Shown here piece after piece: positions 24,535 to 36,255 of a DNA stretch of 43,150 bases. Numbering within the stretch: position 1 is the first letter of the stretch; each line of letters begins with the position of its first letter. The notes below the pieces were generated by a model. The model saw only the letters and a list, made by a program, of their open reading frames with translations. It made no database searches and was not told the origin of the DNA. The stretch covers positions 1 to 43,150 of the forward strand of contig JANTFS010000003.1 in assembly GCA_024763335.1 (NCBI GenBank), read 5' to 3'. Origin of the DNA: Paracoccaceae bacterium. Lineage in GTDB: Bacteria > Pseudomonadota > Alphaproteobacteria > Rhodobacterales > Rhodobacteraceae. A program made the translations under genes and the position numbers.

Positions 24535-25290
24535 ATGGGAATCCTTGAAGTCAAAGGCGTGGGCAAACGCTTCGGCGGTCTACAGGCACTCTCCGACGTG
24601 AACCTCTCGGTGGCCGAGAACTCGGTGCATGCGATCATCGGCCCCAACGGGGCGGGCAAGTCGACCCTGCTCAACTGCTTCGTCGGCAAGCTGATCCCCG
24701 ACACCGGATCGGTGATGTTCAACGGCCAGTCGGTGCTGGGCCGCAAGCCCCACGAGATCAACCAGATGGGCATTTCCCGGGTGTTCCAGACCCCCGAGAT
24801 CTTCGGTGATCTGACGGTGATGGAAAACGTGATGATCTCGTGCTTCGCCCACCGCGACGGCGCCTTCCGCATCCACCCTTTCGAGACCGTCGCCCACGAG
24901 GCCGACATCATCGAGCAGGCTGAGACGATGCTGTCGGACGTGAACATGCTCGACAAGCGCGAGATGCATGCGGCCTCGATGAGCCGGGGTGACAAGCGCC
25001 GGCTGGAAATGGCGATGTGCCTCGCGCAGGAGCCCAAGCTCCTGCTGCTCGACGAGCCAACCGCCGGCATGGCGCGCGCCGACACCAACAACACCATCGC
25101 GCTGCTCAAGGAGATCAAGGAAAAGCGCGACATCACCATGGCGATCATCGAACACGACATGCACGTGGTGTTCTCGCTCGCCGAACGGATCACCGTGCTG
25201 GCCCAGGGCACGCCGCTCGTCGAGGATACGCCCGAAAACATCAAGGGTCACCCCAAGGTCAAAGAAGCCTACCTGGGCGAATCGGTCTGA
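24535..25290 (+). CDS. livG: ABC transporter ATPase, LivG family
   Basis: 251 residues. Walker A is GPNGAGKST and Walker B is LLLLDEPTAGM. The signature is MSRGDKRRLEMA, a variant of LSxGxxR that still keeps Ser and Gly. The switch His is in IIEHDMHVVF. The end EAYLGESV is the usual LivG terminus. It forms the cytoplasmic ATP-hydrolysing heterodimer with the next gene product and powers the LivHM-type channel. Confidence 0.93.
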   Translation: MGILEVKGVGKRFGGLQALSDVNLSVAENSVHAIIGPNGAGKSTLLNCFVGKLIPDTGSVMFNGQSVLGRKPHEINQMGISRVFQTPEIFGDLTVMENVMISCFAHRDGAFRIHPFETVAHEADIIEQAETMLSDVNMLDKREMHAASMSRGDKRRLEMAMCLAQEPKLLLLDEPTAGMARADTNNTIALLKEIKEKRDITMAIIEHDMHVVFSLAERITVLAQGTPLVEDTPENIKGHPKVKEAYLGESV

Positions 25291-25302
25291 GGAGAGATGC
25301 AG

Positions 25303-26040
25303 ATGGACAAGAACGCCAACCACGCGGCGACCGCCCCGGCCTTCTTCTCGGCCTATGACATCCACGCCTATTACGGCGAGAGCTACATCGTTCAGGGCGT
25401 GAGCTTCAACATCCACGAAGGTGAGATCCTCGCCCTTCTGGGGCGCAATGGCGCGGGCAAGACCTCGACCCTGCGGGCCATCGCGCGCACCGGCTCGCCG
25501 CTGGTGACCCATGGCGAAATCTGGCTCGACCACGAGGCGCTGCACCGGATGAAGAGCCACGAAGCGGCACAGGCCGGGCTCCAGCTCGTGCCCGAAGACC
25601 GCCGCATCATCCAGGGCCTGACGGTGGAGGAAAACCTCGAGCTTGCCCGCATCGCACCCGGGCTGGGCTGGGAAATCGAGCGCGTCTACGAGCTGTTCCC
25701 GCGGCTGGGCGAGCGGCGCAAGCAGGAGGGCACCACGCTCTCGGGCGGCGAACAGCAGATGCTGGCCATCGCCCGCGCCCTGGTGCGCGACATCAAGCTC
25801 CTGCTGCTTGACGAGCCCTACGAGGGCCTCGCGCCGGTGATCGTCGACGAGATCGAGAAGACGCTCGACGTCATCAAGGCCCAAGGCATCACCACGGTGT
25901 TGGTCGAGCAAAACGCCATCCGCGCGCTCAACCTCGCCGACCGGGCGGTGATCCTCGACACCGGCACCGTCGTTTTCGACGGCACCGCCAAGGAAGTTCT
26001 CGACAACGAGACCCTGCGGCACGAATACCTCGCGATCTGA
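25303..26040 (+). CDS. livF: ABC transporter ATPase, LivF family
   Basis: 245 residues. Walker A is GRNGAGKTS, the signature is LSGGEQQMLAIARAL, Walker B is LLLLDEPYEGLAP (the YEGLAP form marks LivF) and the switch region is VLVEQNAIRALNLADRAVIL. There are two nearby ATGs: 25297 sits only 2 nt from the AGGAG, while 25303 is 8 nt away, so the second is preferred. It carries a short extra N-terminus (MDKNANHAATAPAFFSA) before the core. It is the last transporter gene; acs follows after 116 bp. Confidence 0.93.
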   Translation: MDKNANHAATAPAFFSAYDIHAYYGESYIVQGVSFNIHEGEILALLGRNGAGKTSTLRAIARTGSPLVTHGEIWLDHEALHRMKSHEAAQAGLQLVPEDRRIIQGLTVEENLELARIAPGLGWEIERVYELFPRLGERRKQEGTTLSGGEQQMLAIARALVRDIKLLLLDEPYEGLAPVIVDEIEKTLDVIKAQGITTVLVEQNAIRALNLADRAVILDTGTVVFDGTAKEVLDNETLRHEYLAI

Positions 26041-26092
26041 TCCAGATCATCGCGGTTCTCGCCGGATATGTCATTGAACCGGCATCCCCAAT

Positions 26093-26107
26093 CCCGGCGG
26101 TGCCGGG
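26093..26107 (+). promoter_or_regulatory. Stem-loop between the LivF gene and acs
   Basis: CCCGGC, loop GGT, GCCGGG, in the 116-bp gap before acs and followed by AAAAG. It may lower read-through into acs or protect the upstream transcript. It has no T-tract. Confidence 0.4.
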
Positions 26108-26156
26108 AAAAGCGTGAATTTCGCCGCTTCGAAGGGGGCGGCCCAAGGAGGAAAGC

Positions 26157-28100
<1,944 letters not shown>

Positions 28101-28124
28101 TCCGCGCCCGATCACGATGCGAAC

Positions 28125-28149
28125 GGCCGGTGCGCACAGCGCCGGCCGA
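28125..28149 (+). terminator. Probable terminator of the Liv/acs operon
   Basis: Arms CGGCCGG and CCGGCCG, extendable to 9 bp with a G-T pair, enclose a short loop 25 bp after the acs stop. Only ATTTG follows, so the T-tract is weak. Confidence 0.5.
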
Positions 28150-28219
28150 TTTGCCGTGCCGTCGGTCGTGCCGGGGCGGTGAGGCGCCGGATCATTCCCC
28201 TGCCCGGCCCTTGGCGCGC

Positions 28220-29173
28220 ATGATGAGGCTTGCCATGGCCGCTGCAAGATTGCCCGTTCTCGCCGGGGCGCTCGCGCTGTTTGTGCTGTTGATCGGCCTC
28301 GCCGCTCCTTCCCGCGCCGACGACGCGCTGGTCGATACGCGCTGGCTTGCCGCGCAGCTTGCCCAGGGCGCGGTCGTGGTGCTCGATGTCCGGCCCCCAG
28401 GCGCCTTCGCGCGGGGCCACATCCCCGGTGCGGTCCACCTGCCGCTGCGCGGCGGGGCATGGCTCGAAACCCGCTATGGCGTGGCCAACCGGCTCACGCC
28501 GGCCGATCACCTGGCTGCGGCGCTGGCCGGAGCGGGTATCGCCAATGACAGCGAGATCGTGGTGGTGTCGGGCGGCCCGGAGGTGATGCAACTCGCCGAG
28601 GGTGCCCGGGCTTTCTGGTCACTGCGCGCGCTCGGGCACTCAGGCCTCCACCTGCTCGACGGCGGCTATTCGGCTTGGGCGGCCGAGGGGCGCGCGATGG
28701 CCGGGGGGCCGCAGCTGGCCCACGCGCCTGCGCCCTATCTCGCGCGATCCGACCCGGGCGTCCTCGCCACGGTGCGGCAGGTCGAAGATGCGATGGACGA
28801 CAACAACCCGCCCATCGACGCGCGCGACAGGGCTGCCTTCGAGGGGCACAAGGTGTCGCCGCTGGTCGATGAGGGCGGCACGATCCTCGATGCGGTGAAC
28901 CTGCCCGCCGCCGCGTTGATTGCCGCCGAGAGCGGGCGGTTCCTGCCGCCCGCCGCTTTGGCCGCGCGGATCGACCGGCTCGCGCTGCCGCCCCACCGCC
29001 GCGCGGTGGTGTTTTCCGACACCGGCATCCGTGCCGCGCTGGTCTGGTTCGTGCTGCACGAGATCCTCGGCATCGAGGCGCAGCTTTATGACGGCTCGCT
29101 CGCACAATGGGCGAAGGAAGACTACGACATGTATGATTCCACCGATGGCATGGGCGGTGTGATCGGCGGGTGA
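28220..29173 (+). CDS. Exported tandem rhodanese-domain protein without cysteine
   Basis: 317 residues. A signal peptide (MMRLAMAAARLPVLAGALALFVLLIGLAAPSRADD) is followed by two rhodanese folds: about 36-155 (VVVLDVRPPGAFARGHIPGAVHLPL ... LHLLDGGYSAWAAEGR) and about 180-305 (IDARDRAAFEGHK ... VVFSDTGIRAALVWFVL). In active sulfurtransferases a Cys starts the loop after strand four. Here these positions read VVSGGPE and VFSDTGI, and the whole protein contains no Cys at all. It therefore cannot carry a persulfide and is more likely a binding or scaffold protein in the periplasm. The start could be the ATG at 28220 or 28223; the ribosome site is weak. It follows acs after 119 bp, beyond a hairpin. 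Confidence 0.85.
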   Translation: MMRLAMAAARLPVLAGALALFVLLIGLAAPSRADDALVDTRWLAAQLAQGAVVVLDVRPPGAFARGHIPGAVHLPLRGGAWLETRYGVANRLTPADHLAAALAGAGIANDSEIVVVSGGPEVMQLAEGARAFWSLRALGHSGLHLLDGGYSAWAAEGRAMAGGPQLAHAPAPYLARSDPGVLATVRQVEDAMDDNNPPIDARDRAAFEGHKVSPLVDEGGTILDAVNLPAAALIAAESGRFLPPAALAARIDRLALPPHRRAVVFSDTGIRAALVWFVLHEILGIEAQLYDGSLAQWAKEDYDMYDSTDGMGGVIGG

Positions 29174-29179
29174 ACGCCC

Positions 29180-29983
29180 CTATTGCGCCGTCCAGCCGCC
29201 ATCAATCGGGATCGTCGCGCCGGTGACATTGTGCGCCAGCGGGTTGCACAGCCACAACGCCAGCGCACCGATCTCGGCAGGGTCGGACATCCGCAGGCTC
29301 GGCTGTTTCTCCGACAACAGGTCGGCGACGCCGGCATCGCGGTCGCCGCCGTGGGCCTCGGCGCGCGCCTCGATCTGCGGCTCGATCAGCAAGGTCTCGG
29401 TCCAGCCCGGGGCGATGCAGTTCACCGTCACGGCCCCCTTGGCCTTGTCGCCCGCCGTCGCATATTCCAGCGCCGCCACCTTCGATAGCCCGACGAGCCC
29501 ATGCTTGGCCGCAACGTAGGGCGCTTTGTTCTTCGAGGCCACCAGCCCGTGGACACTGGCGATGTTGATCACCCGGCCGTAGCCGCGCGCCGCCATCTCC
29601 GGCAGCGCCGCCTGCATCGTGTGGAACGCCGCCGAGAGGTTCACCGCGATGATCTGGTCCCAAGTGGCCGGGTCCATCTCGGCCAGCCCGGAGGTGTGCT
29701 GGATGCCGGCGTTGTTGACCAGAATGTCGGCCCCGCCCCAGGCCGCGACCGCGTCCATCAGGGCCGCGATCCGTTCGGGTTGGCGCAGGTCCCCTTCAAA
29801 GAACTCGGCCTGCGGCGCGCCAGCGGCCTTGAGTGCCTCGCAGGCCTCGAAAACCTCGACTTCTCCCGCGATCCCGTGCACCGCGATCCGCGCGCCGGCC
29901 TCGGCCAGCGCCTTGGCGACGGCAAACCCGATGCCCCGGACCGATCCCGTCACCAAAGCCGTTTTCCCTTCCAATTCCCGCAT
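29180..29983 (-). CDS. bdhA: 3-hydroxybutyrate dehydrogenase (SDR family)
   Basis: 267 residues, the usual size. It interconverts (R)-3-hydroxybutyrate and acetoacetate with NAD in polyhydroxybutyrate turnover. The cofactor loop is VTGSVRGIGFAVA and NNAG is kept. The catalytic Ser is in INIASVHG and the YxxxK pair is YVAAK. The family-specific segments NAGIQH, SVHGLVASKNKAPYVAAKHGLVGLSK and CIAPGWTETLLIEPQI support BdhA over a generic SDR. There is a moderately longer insert before LLSEKQPS. The ATG at 29983 has AAGGA 8 nt upstream; an upstream in-frame ATG at 30064 is rejected because it lies in the control region. A palindrome TTTGTACAAA lies upstream. Confidence 0.93.
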   Translation of the reverse strand: MRELEGKTALVTGSVRGIGFAVAKALAEAGARIAVHGIAGEVEVFEACEALKAAGAPQAEFFEGDLRQPERIAALMDAVAAWGGADILVNNAGIQHTSGLAEMDPATWDQIIAVNLSAAFHTMQAALPEMAARGYGRVINIASVHGLVASKNKAPYVAAKHGLVGLSKVAALEYATAGDKAKGAVTVNCIAPGWTETLLIEPQIEARAEAHGGDRDAGVADLLSEKQPSLRMSDPAEIGALALWLCNPLAHNVTGATIPIDGGWTAQ

Positions 29984-30019
29984 CGCCGCCGTCCTTCTCT
30001 CAGATCGCGCCATACGTGA

Positions 30020-30029
30020 TTTGTACAAA
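30020..30029. promoter_or_regulatory. Palindrome upstream of bdhA
   Basis: TTTGTACAAA, a perfect 10-bp palindrome in an AT-rich stretch about 37 bp before the bdhA start. It is a possible operator. The rest of the 248-bp gap between bdhA and the next gene shows no gene or clear promoter. Confidence 0.3.
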
Positions 30030-30231
30030 ATTTTCGGCAAATTGTCTTCCAACTGACGCGGCATTTATCGAAAAAATTCAAGCCATCGCCGAGAAAGCCG
30101 GCGCTGGCCCACCACCATTGCCGCCGCCCGGTGTTAACCACATGACGGGAAATATCTGGCCAGCCCCACGCCGCCGGCGTTACCTTGGGTTGGCTGCAGA
30201 TCGGTGGGGGCTCCAGATTGGAGCTGCCACG

Positions 30232-30660
30232 ATGGACGTGCCAAAACCCGCCGGGCCCGGGACCTGGGCCACCAGCGCGATCGACCTGACACCGCGCAAA
30301 GTTGCCACACCACACCGGGTGCCGCCCAGCCCGCCGGCCGGCCACACAAGGGCCGACACCCACGACACCCCCGACCAGAACCGGTTGACGGATGACCTGC
30401 GCCAAAGCGCCGAGCTGCGCCGCGAGATGGAACGCCGGGCGCTGATGCCGGGGCCGCCGCCGGCCTTCGAGCTGAACCTGCTCGAGTTGGACGGTCAGCT
30501 CAAGGAGCTGATCGCGCGGATCGAGGCCACCCGGGCGCAGGCCCGCGATGCCGGCGCGCTCGCCCCGGTGCTGCCTCCGGATGGGGCGCAGGAGCCAGCC
30601 GTGCCGGAGCGCACGCCGGAGCCTGCCCCCGAACTGTCCGCGCAATCCAACGACGGGTGA
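30232..30660 (+). CDS. Hypothetical protein, Pro-rich with a helical middle
   Basis: 142 residues from the ATG at 30232 (GGAG about 9 nt upstream). The N-terminal half is Pro/Thr-rich. The middle ([57 protein letters not shown]) is helical and charged, likely a short coiled coil. The tail is Pro/Glu-rich. There is no signal or membrane segment. Third-position GC bias favours this strand over the antisense frame. It lies 118 bp upstream of accB on the same strand, but a candidate promoter lies between. The family is not recognised, and an ATG at 30145 in frame would lengthen it in less coding-like sequence. Confidence 0.6.
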   Translation: MDVPKPAGPGTWATSAIDLTPRKVATPHRVPPSPPAGHTRADTHDTPDQNRLTDDLRQSAELRREMERRALMPGPPPAFELNLLELDGQLKELIARIEATRAQARDAGALAPVLPPDGAQEPAVPERTPEPAPELSAQSNDG

Positions 30661-30689
30661 AATCGCATGCGATCAGCTCAAAGAGTTGC

Positions 30690-30718
30690 TTTCAACTCCC
30701 CGCGCTCCATCCTATAAC
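30690..30718 (+). promoter_or_regulatory. Candidate sigma-70 promoter for accBC
   Basis: TTTCAA (30690-30695), a 17-bp spacer and TATAAC (30713-30718), about 60 bp before the accB ATG. The -10 box is good and the -35 box is weak. Inferred by eye. Confidence 0.35.
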
Positions 30719-30778
30719 CGGGAAAACCGCGGCGCACCCCGTGCGCCTCGCGCGGCCAGACAAAACGTCGAGGAAGGC

Positions 30779-31279
30779 ATGACCGACAAAACCCGTGACA
30801 GTGACGTGGCGTTCATCAAGGCGCTGGCCGAGCTTCTGGCCGAGAACGAACTCGGTGAAATCCGGGTCAAGCGCGATTACGGCGAACATGACAGCGTCGA
30901 CGTGCGGGTGAGCCGGGCCGGCCCGACCGGGCCGCAGCAGCTCGTCGCCGCACCGCTTGCCGCCGCCCCCGCCGTTGCCGCGACAGCCGCACCGGCCGCC
31001 GCCGCCGAGACATCGCCCGCCGCCGAAGGCGACCCGGCCGCCCATCCGGGCGCGGTGACCTCACCGATGGTTGGCACGGTCTACCTTCAGGCCGAACCGG
31101 GTGCGCCCGCCTTCGTGAAAGTGGGCGACAGCGTTGCCGAAGGCGACACGCTGCTGATCATCGAGGCGATGAAGACGATGAACCAGATCCCGGCGCCGCG
31201 CGCGGGCACGGTCAAGCGCATCCTCGTGGAAGATGCCGCGCCCGTCGAGTTCGGCGCCCCCCTGATGATCATCGAATAG
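30779..31279 (+). CDS. accB: Biotin carboxyl carrier protein of acetyl-CoA carboxylase
   Basis: 166 residues. The N-terminal helix region ([24 protein letters not shown]) is followed by a long Ala/Pro linker and the C-terminal biotinyl domain. The biotinylated Lys is about residue 132 in EAMKTMN. The domain ends in the usual hammerhead GAPLMIIE. It carries CO2 on biotin between AccC and the AccAD transferase in the first step of fatty acid synthesis. AGGAAGG lies just before the ATG. accC follows 16 bp later, so the two form one unit. Confidence 0.96.
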   Translation: MTDKTRDSDVAFIKALAELLAENELGEIRVKRDYGEHDSVDVRVSRAGPTGPQQLVAAPLAAAPAVAATAAPAAAAETSPAAEGDPAAHPGAVTSPMVGTVYLQAEPGAPAFVKVGDSVAEGDTLLIIEAMKTMNQIPAPRAGTVKRILVEDAAPVEFGAPLMIIE

Positions 31280-31295
31280 GCCGGGAGGCGCGCCC

Positions 31296-32642
<1,347 letters not shown>

Positions 32643-32646
32643 TCGG

Positions 32647-33300
32647 GTGCAAGCGGCCCGCCTCAGCCCGGAACTCCTGCTGCGCGCCTACGCCGCCGGT
32701 GTCTTCCCGATGTCGGAAGGCCGAGATGACCCGCGCGTGTTCTGGGTCGACCCGGAAGAGCGCGGCGTGCTCCCGCTCGATGGCTTTCACCTCTCGCGCT
32801 CGCTGAAACGCGCGATCCTGCGTCACCCTTACGAACTCACCCTCGATCTTGCTTTCGAAGACGTGGTGCGCGGATGTGCCGACCGCGAGGAGACCTGGAT
32901 CAACGACACCATCTTCCGCGCCTATTTCACGCTGCACCGGCTGGGCTATGCCCATTCGATCGAGGCTTGGGAGGGCGACCATCTGGTCGGCGGTGTCTAT
33001 GGCGTTGCGCTGGGGCGGGCGTTTTTCGGCGAAAGCATGTTTTCGACCGAAACCGACGCCTCGAAAATCGCCCTTGCCACGCTGGTGGCGCATCTCGGCC
33101 AGACCGGGTTCGAGCTGTTCGATACCCAGTTTCTCACCGAGCACCTCGCCTCGCTCGGGGCGGTGGAGATCAGCCGGGACGACTATCGCAAACGCTTGGC
33201 CGACGCGCTCGAGTCCGGTGTCGGGGAGATCCTCTCAAAACCCCTGCCCGACCCTCACTCGGTGGTGCAGTTGGTCACCCAGACATCGAATCGGGCGTGA
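32647..33300 (+). CDS. aat: Leucyl/phenylalanyl-tRNA-protein transferase
   Basis: 217 residues. It moves Leu or Phe from charged tRNA to N-terminal Arg or Lys of proteins, marking them for ClpS/ClpAP degradation. Family motifs: LLRAYAAGVFPMSE, VFWVDPEERGVLPL, ETWINDTIFRAYFTLHRLGYAHSIEAW, GGVYGVALGRAFFGESMFS and FDTQFLTEHLASLGA. The start is the GTG at 32647, 4 bp after accC. The last 46 bp overlap tail-to-tail with the DUF2155 gene on the other strand. Confidence 0.95.
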   Translation: MQAARLSPELLLRAYAAGVFPMSEGRDDPRVFWVDPEERGVLPLDGFHLSRSLKRAILRHPYELTLDLAFEDVVRGCADREETWINDTIFRAYFTLHRLGYAHSIEAWEGDHLVGGVYGVALGRAFFGESMFSTETDASKIALATLVAHLGQTGFELFDTQFLTEHLASLGAVEISRDDYRKRLADALESGVGEILSKPLPDPHSVVQLVTQTSNRA

Positions 33301-33830
33301 TCGAGCGCATTCAGCGCCGGCGATGACGCCACCATCCAGCCCTCGAAGATCGGTGCCTCGCCGGCCTTCTCGCGGATCACCACCCAAGCGTAGGCCTCGC
33401 CGGTGGGGTTGTCGACCGGGTATCGGCAATCGCCGAGCGTGATCTGGAGCCAGCCCAGCCCCGCGGTTTCGCCCCGGGCGAGGGTCAGGTCCTCGACCGC
33501 CCCGGAAAGCTTGTCGAGCCCCTTGAGCATGGCCCCGGTTCCCGAGGCCACGGTATCCTCCTCGACGGTCGTCACCTCTTCGCCCACCACCGACCCGGGC
33601 GGCAATGGCTCGAGCCCGAGCGGGTCTCCCTCGGGCACCGGATCGAGCGGGATCACCTCGCCCGGGTTGATCGGATCGAGCGGGATCACTTCACCCGGGT
33701 TGATCGGGTCGAGCGGCAAGGGGTCCGTGCCCTCCACCGGGTCGAGCGGCACCACGACGATCTGCGCGCCCGCCGGGGCGGCGCCGAGGGCCAGCAATAC
33801 AAGGAAGATCCGCAACATTTTCTCAGCCAT
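33255..33830 (-). CDS. DUF2155 exported protein
   Basis: 191 residues. The signal peptide is MAEKMLRIFLVLLALGAAPAGAQ. It is followed by a Pro/Asp-rich stretch with two exact copies of the 11-residue unit NPGEVIPLDPI, and then the DUF2155 domain. The domain has LTLARGETAGLGWLQITLGDCRYP and FEGWMVASSPALNALDHARFDVWVTNC, including two Cys that could form a disulfide. The function of DUF2155 is unknown; it is widespread in alphaproteobacteria. The ATG at 33830 begins 8 bp after the NDUFA12 stop, so the two are co-transcribed. A downstream ATG at 33818 would also leave a signal peptide. The 3' end overlaps aat by 46 bp. Confidence 0.88.
   Translation of the reverse strand: MAEKMLRIFLVLLALGAAPAGAQIVVVPLDPVEGTDPLPLDPINPGEVIPLDPINPGEVIPLDPVPEGDPLGLEPLPPGSVVGEEVTTVEEDTVASGTGAMLKGLDKLSGAVEDLTLARGETAGLGWLQITLGDCRYPVDNPTGEAYAWVVIREKAGEAPIFEGWMVASSPALNALDHARFDVWVTNCTTE
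33658..33723 (-). repeat. Two tandem copies of a 33-bp unit inside the DUF2155 gene
   Basis: GGATCGAGCGGGATCACCTC and its following 13 bases are repeated once with only two differences (cacctcgccc against cacttcaccc). The unit encodes 11 residues of the Pro-rich linker, so copy-number change would keep the frame. Confidence 0.75.
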
Positions 33831-33838
33831 CGGCCCGC

Positions 33839-34213
33839 CTATTCCGGCTGCCATGCCTCGTAGTCGCGCCGTTCCACGGGCTCTTCGCGCAACAGCGAGC
33901 CGGCAGGCAGATAGGCCCGGGGCGTGCCCGTCAGGTTTTCGTGATGCGGTTTTTCCCACGGCTTGTGGGGCAGCGGCTTTTCGGCCGGATTTTCATCGAA
34001 GGTATGATGCAGCCAACCGTGCCAGTCGGCCGACACTTTCGAGGCCTCGGGCTCACCAGCGTAGACCACCCAGCGGCGGGAATCGTCCCGGGTTCGGTAG
34101 AAGACGTTACCGTCTTCATCCTCGCCCACCTTCACGCCCCGGAGCCGGGTCATGATCCGGGTGCCGAGTGTCTCGGCATGGTACCATGTGATCAGCGACA
34201 GTATGAACCGCAT
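33839..34213 (-). CDS. NADH:ubiquinone oxidoreductase accessory subunit NDUFA12 (B17.2) family
   Basis: 124 residues. The conserved core is [55 protein letters not shown], with the PPxx-like [25 protein letters not shown] tail. The mitochondrial homologue sits on the matrix arm of complex I, and alphaproteobacterial complex I (for example in Paracoccus) has the same supernumerary subunit. No other nuo gene is nearby. It heads a two-gene unit with the DUF2155 protein. Confidence 0.93.
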   Translation of the reverse strand: MRFILSLITWYHAETLGTRIMTRLRGVKVGEDEDGNVFYRTRDDSRRWVVYAGEPEASKVSADWHGWLHHTFDENPAEKPLPHKPWEKPHHENLTGTPRAYLPAGSLLREEPVERRDYEAWQPE

Positions 34214-34317
34214 CCGCGCCTCCCGTGTGTCTCGCTTTCATATGGCGCAACGCGGCGCCGAGGTCCAGTGGCAAAGCCGTGGCCGGCGTCCTGCCGCCGG
34301 TGCCGGCCTGATCCCGC

Positions 34318-34701
34318 TCAGCGGGACCGTTTTGCCGTAACCTCGATTTCGATCTTCATGTCCGGCGTCATCAGCCCCGCGACCATCATCGTGGCGGCGG
34401 GGCGGGCACGCGCGAAGGCCGCGCGAAGGACCGGCCAGCAGGGCTCGAAATCTGCCGGATCGGGCAGGATATAGCGCACCCGGACCACGTCATCGAGGCT
34501 CGCACCAGCCTCGGAGAGCGCTCTTTCGATCGTCTTCAAGGTGTTGGCCGCCTGGTCGATCACGCTTTCGGGCATGGTCATGGTTTCGTAGTCGTAGCCC
34601 GTCGTCCCGGCCACGAAGATCCAGCCGTCTTCGACCACCGCGCGCGAATAGCCGATTTGCGATTCAAAGGGGGAGCCAAAGGAAATATGTCGGCGCGTCA
34701 T
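34318..34701 (-). CDS. RidA (YjgF/YER057c/UK114) family protein lacking the catalytic Arg
   Basis: 127 residues, one Rid domain: RAVVEDGWIFVAGTTGYDYET, then DDVVRVRYILPDPADFEPCWPVLRAAF, then RPAATMMVAGLMTPDMKIEIEVTAKR. Active RidA deaminases that clear 2-aminoacrylate have Arg in the segment PARxxV. Here it is PAAT (Ala103), so ordinary imine deaminase activity is unlikely and the protein belongs with the Rid4-7-like groups. The Glu of IEIE is kept. The ATG at 34701 has GAGG 7 nt upstream; an in-frame TTG at 34716 is less likely. It stands alone downstream of the clpX terminator. Confidence 0.92.
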   Translation of the reverse strand: MTRRHISFGSPFESQIGYSRAVVEDGWIFVAGTTGYDYETMTMPESVIDQAANTLKTIERALSEAGASLDDVVRVRYILPDPADFEPCWPVLRAAFARARPAATMMVAGLMTPDMKIEIEVTAKRSR

Positions 34702-34799
34702 CGGCGAGCCTCGCAAATCGGTTCACGGGTACGGCCTTACGAAAGGGCCTGAGGCGTCGTGGTGCAAGGGTTTTGTCGGGCAGGCCGGCCGGGGGCGCG

Positions 34800-34824
34800 A
34801 AAAAGCCGCCCCGGGGGGCGGCCT
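34800..34824 (-). terminator. Rho-independent terminator of clpX
   Basis: On the minus strand the stem GCCGCC / GGCGGC, extendable to 8 bp, is followed by TTTTT. It begins about 23 bp after the clpX stop. It is the clearest intrinsic terminator in the window. Confidence 0.85.
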
Positions 34825-34846
34825 TGTTTTCCGCTCCGTTGCAAGA

Positions 34847-36118
34847 TCAACTCGCTGTCGACTTGCCTTCCTTGGTGTCGGCGTAGATCACCAGCGGTTT
34901 CGCGTCGGACGTCACCGCCTCCTCATTCACCACCACCTCGTCAACGTTTTCGAGCGACGGCAGTTCGAACATCGTGTCGAGCAGGATGTCTTCCATGATC
35001 GAGCGCAGGCCGCGCGCGCCGGTCTTGCGGGCGATGGCGCGCTTGGCGATCCCGATCAACGCATCCTCGGTGAAGGTCAACGTGGCGTCCTCGATCTCGA
35101 ACAGGCGCTGGTATTGCTTCACCAGCGCGTTCTTGGGCTTGGTGAGGATCGTCACCAGCGCATCCTCGTCAAGATCGGTGAGCGTGGCGATGACCGGCAG
35201 GCGGCCGACGAATTCGGGGATCAGGCCAAATTTCAGCAGGTCTTCGGGCTCGAGATCGGTGAAGATCTCGCCCACGCCCCGGCTGTCTTCATCCTTCACC
35301 TCGGCGCCGAAGCCGATCGAGGTTCCCTTGCCGCGTTGCGCGATGATCTTGTCGAGACCGGCAAAGGCGCCGCCGCAGACGAACAGGATGTCGGTGGTGT
35401 CGACCTGCAGGAATTCCTGCTGCGGATGCTTGCGCCCGCCCTGCGGCGGGACGGAGGCAACGGTGCCTTCCATGATCTTCAACAGCGCCTGCTGCACCCC
35501 CTCGCCCGAGACGTCGCGGGTGATCGAGGGGTTGTCGGACTTGCGGGTGATCTTGTCGACCTCGTCGATGTAGACGATGCCGCGCTGGGCGCGTTCGACA
35601 TTGTATTCCGAGGCCTGCAGGAGCTTGAGGATGATGTTTTCCACGTCCTCGCCCACGTAGCCGGCTTCCGTCAGCGTGGTGGCGTCGGCCATGGTGAAGG
35701 GCACGTCAAGGATACGCGCGAGCGTCTGGGCGAGCAGCGTCTTGCCCGAGCCGGTAGGGCCGATGAGCAGGATGTTGGATTTGGCCAGTTCGATGTCGTC
35801 GGCGCTCGTGGCCGCGTGGTTGAGACGCTTGTAGTGGTTGTGGACCGCCACCGAGAGCACCCGCTTGGCATGGTCCTGCCCGATGACGTAATCATCGAGC
35901 ACGTCGCAGATTTCCTGGGGCGTGGGCACGCCGTCGGTCGACTTGAGGCCGGAACCCTTGGTCTCCTCGCGGATGATGTCCATGCACAATTCGACGCATT
36001 CATCGCAGATGAACACCGTCGGCCCCGCGATCAGCTTGCGCACCTCGTGCTGGCTCTTGCCGCAGAACGAGCAATAGAGGGTGTTCTTGCTGTCTCCACC
36101 GGAGGAGTTGTTCGCCAT
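34847..36118 (-). CDS. clpX: ClpX, ATP-dependent unfoldase of the ClpXP protease
   Basis: 423 residues, standard length. The N-terminal C4 zinc domain ([12 protein letters not shown] ... [10 protein letters not shown]) binds adaptors. The AAA+ module has Walker A GPTGSGKT, Walker [10 protein letters not shown] and sensor 2 in [14 protein letters not shown]. The IGF-type loop that docks ClpP is [10 protein letters not shown]. ClpX unfolds tagged proteins and feeds them to ClpP; in alphaproteobacteria it also removes cell-cycle regulators. The start is the ATG at 36118 (MANNSSGGD). clpP lies 137 bp upstream on the same strand. Confidence 0.97.
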   Translation of the reverse strand: MANNSSGGDSKNTLYCSFCGKSQHEVRKLIAGPTVFICDECVELCMDIIREETKGSGLKSTDGVPTPQEICDVLDDYVIGQDHAKRVLSVAVHNHYKRLNHAATSADDIELAKSNILLIGPTGSGKTLLAQTLARILDVPFTMADATTLTEAGYVGEDVENIILKLLQASEYNVERAQRGIVYIDEVDKITRKSDNPSITRDVSGEGVQQALLKIMEGTVASVPPQGGRKHPQQEFLQVDTTDILFVCGGAFAGLDKIIAQRGKGTSIGFGAEVKDEDSRGVGEIFTDLEPEDLLKFGLIPEFVGRLPVIATLTDLDEDALVTILTKPKNALVKQYQRLFEIEDATLTFTEDALIGIAKRAIARKTGARGLRSIMEDILLDTMFELPSLENVDEVVVNEEAVTSDAKPLVIYADTKEGKSTAS

Positions 36119-36255
36119 GTCGTCGTTTCCCTGGGGCACGCGCCCCGTTTCTTTCGACCGTCGCCGGCCATCTTGCCCCGGGTTCAAGACTAGGACAGGG
36201 GTTTCGGGGGCACAATGTCAAAGTGCCCCCGCGGGCCAAGGCAGCTCCGTTTGCG

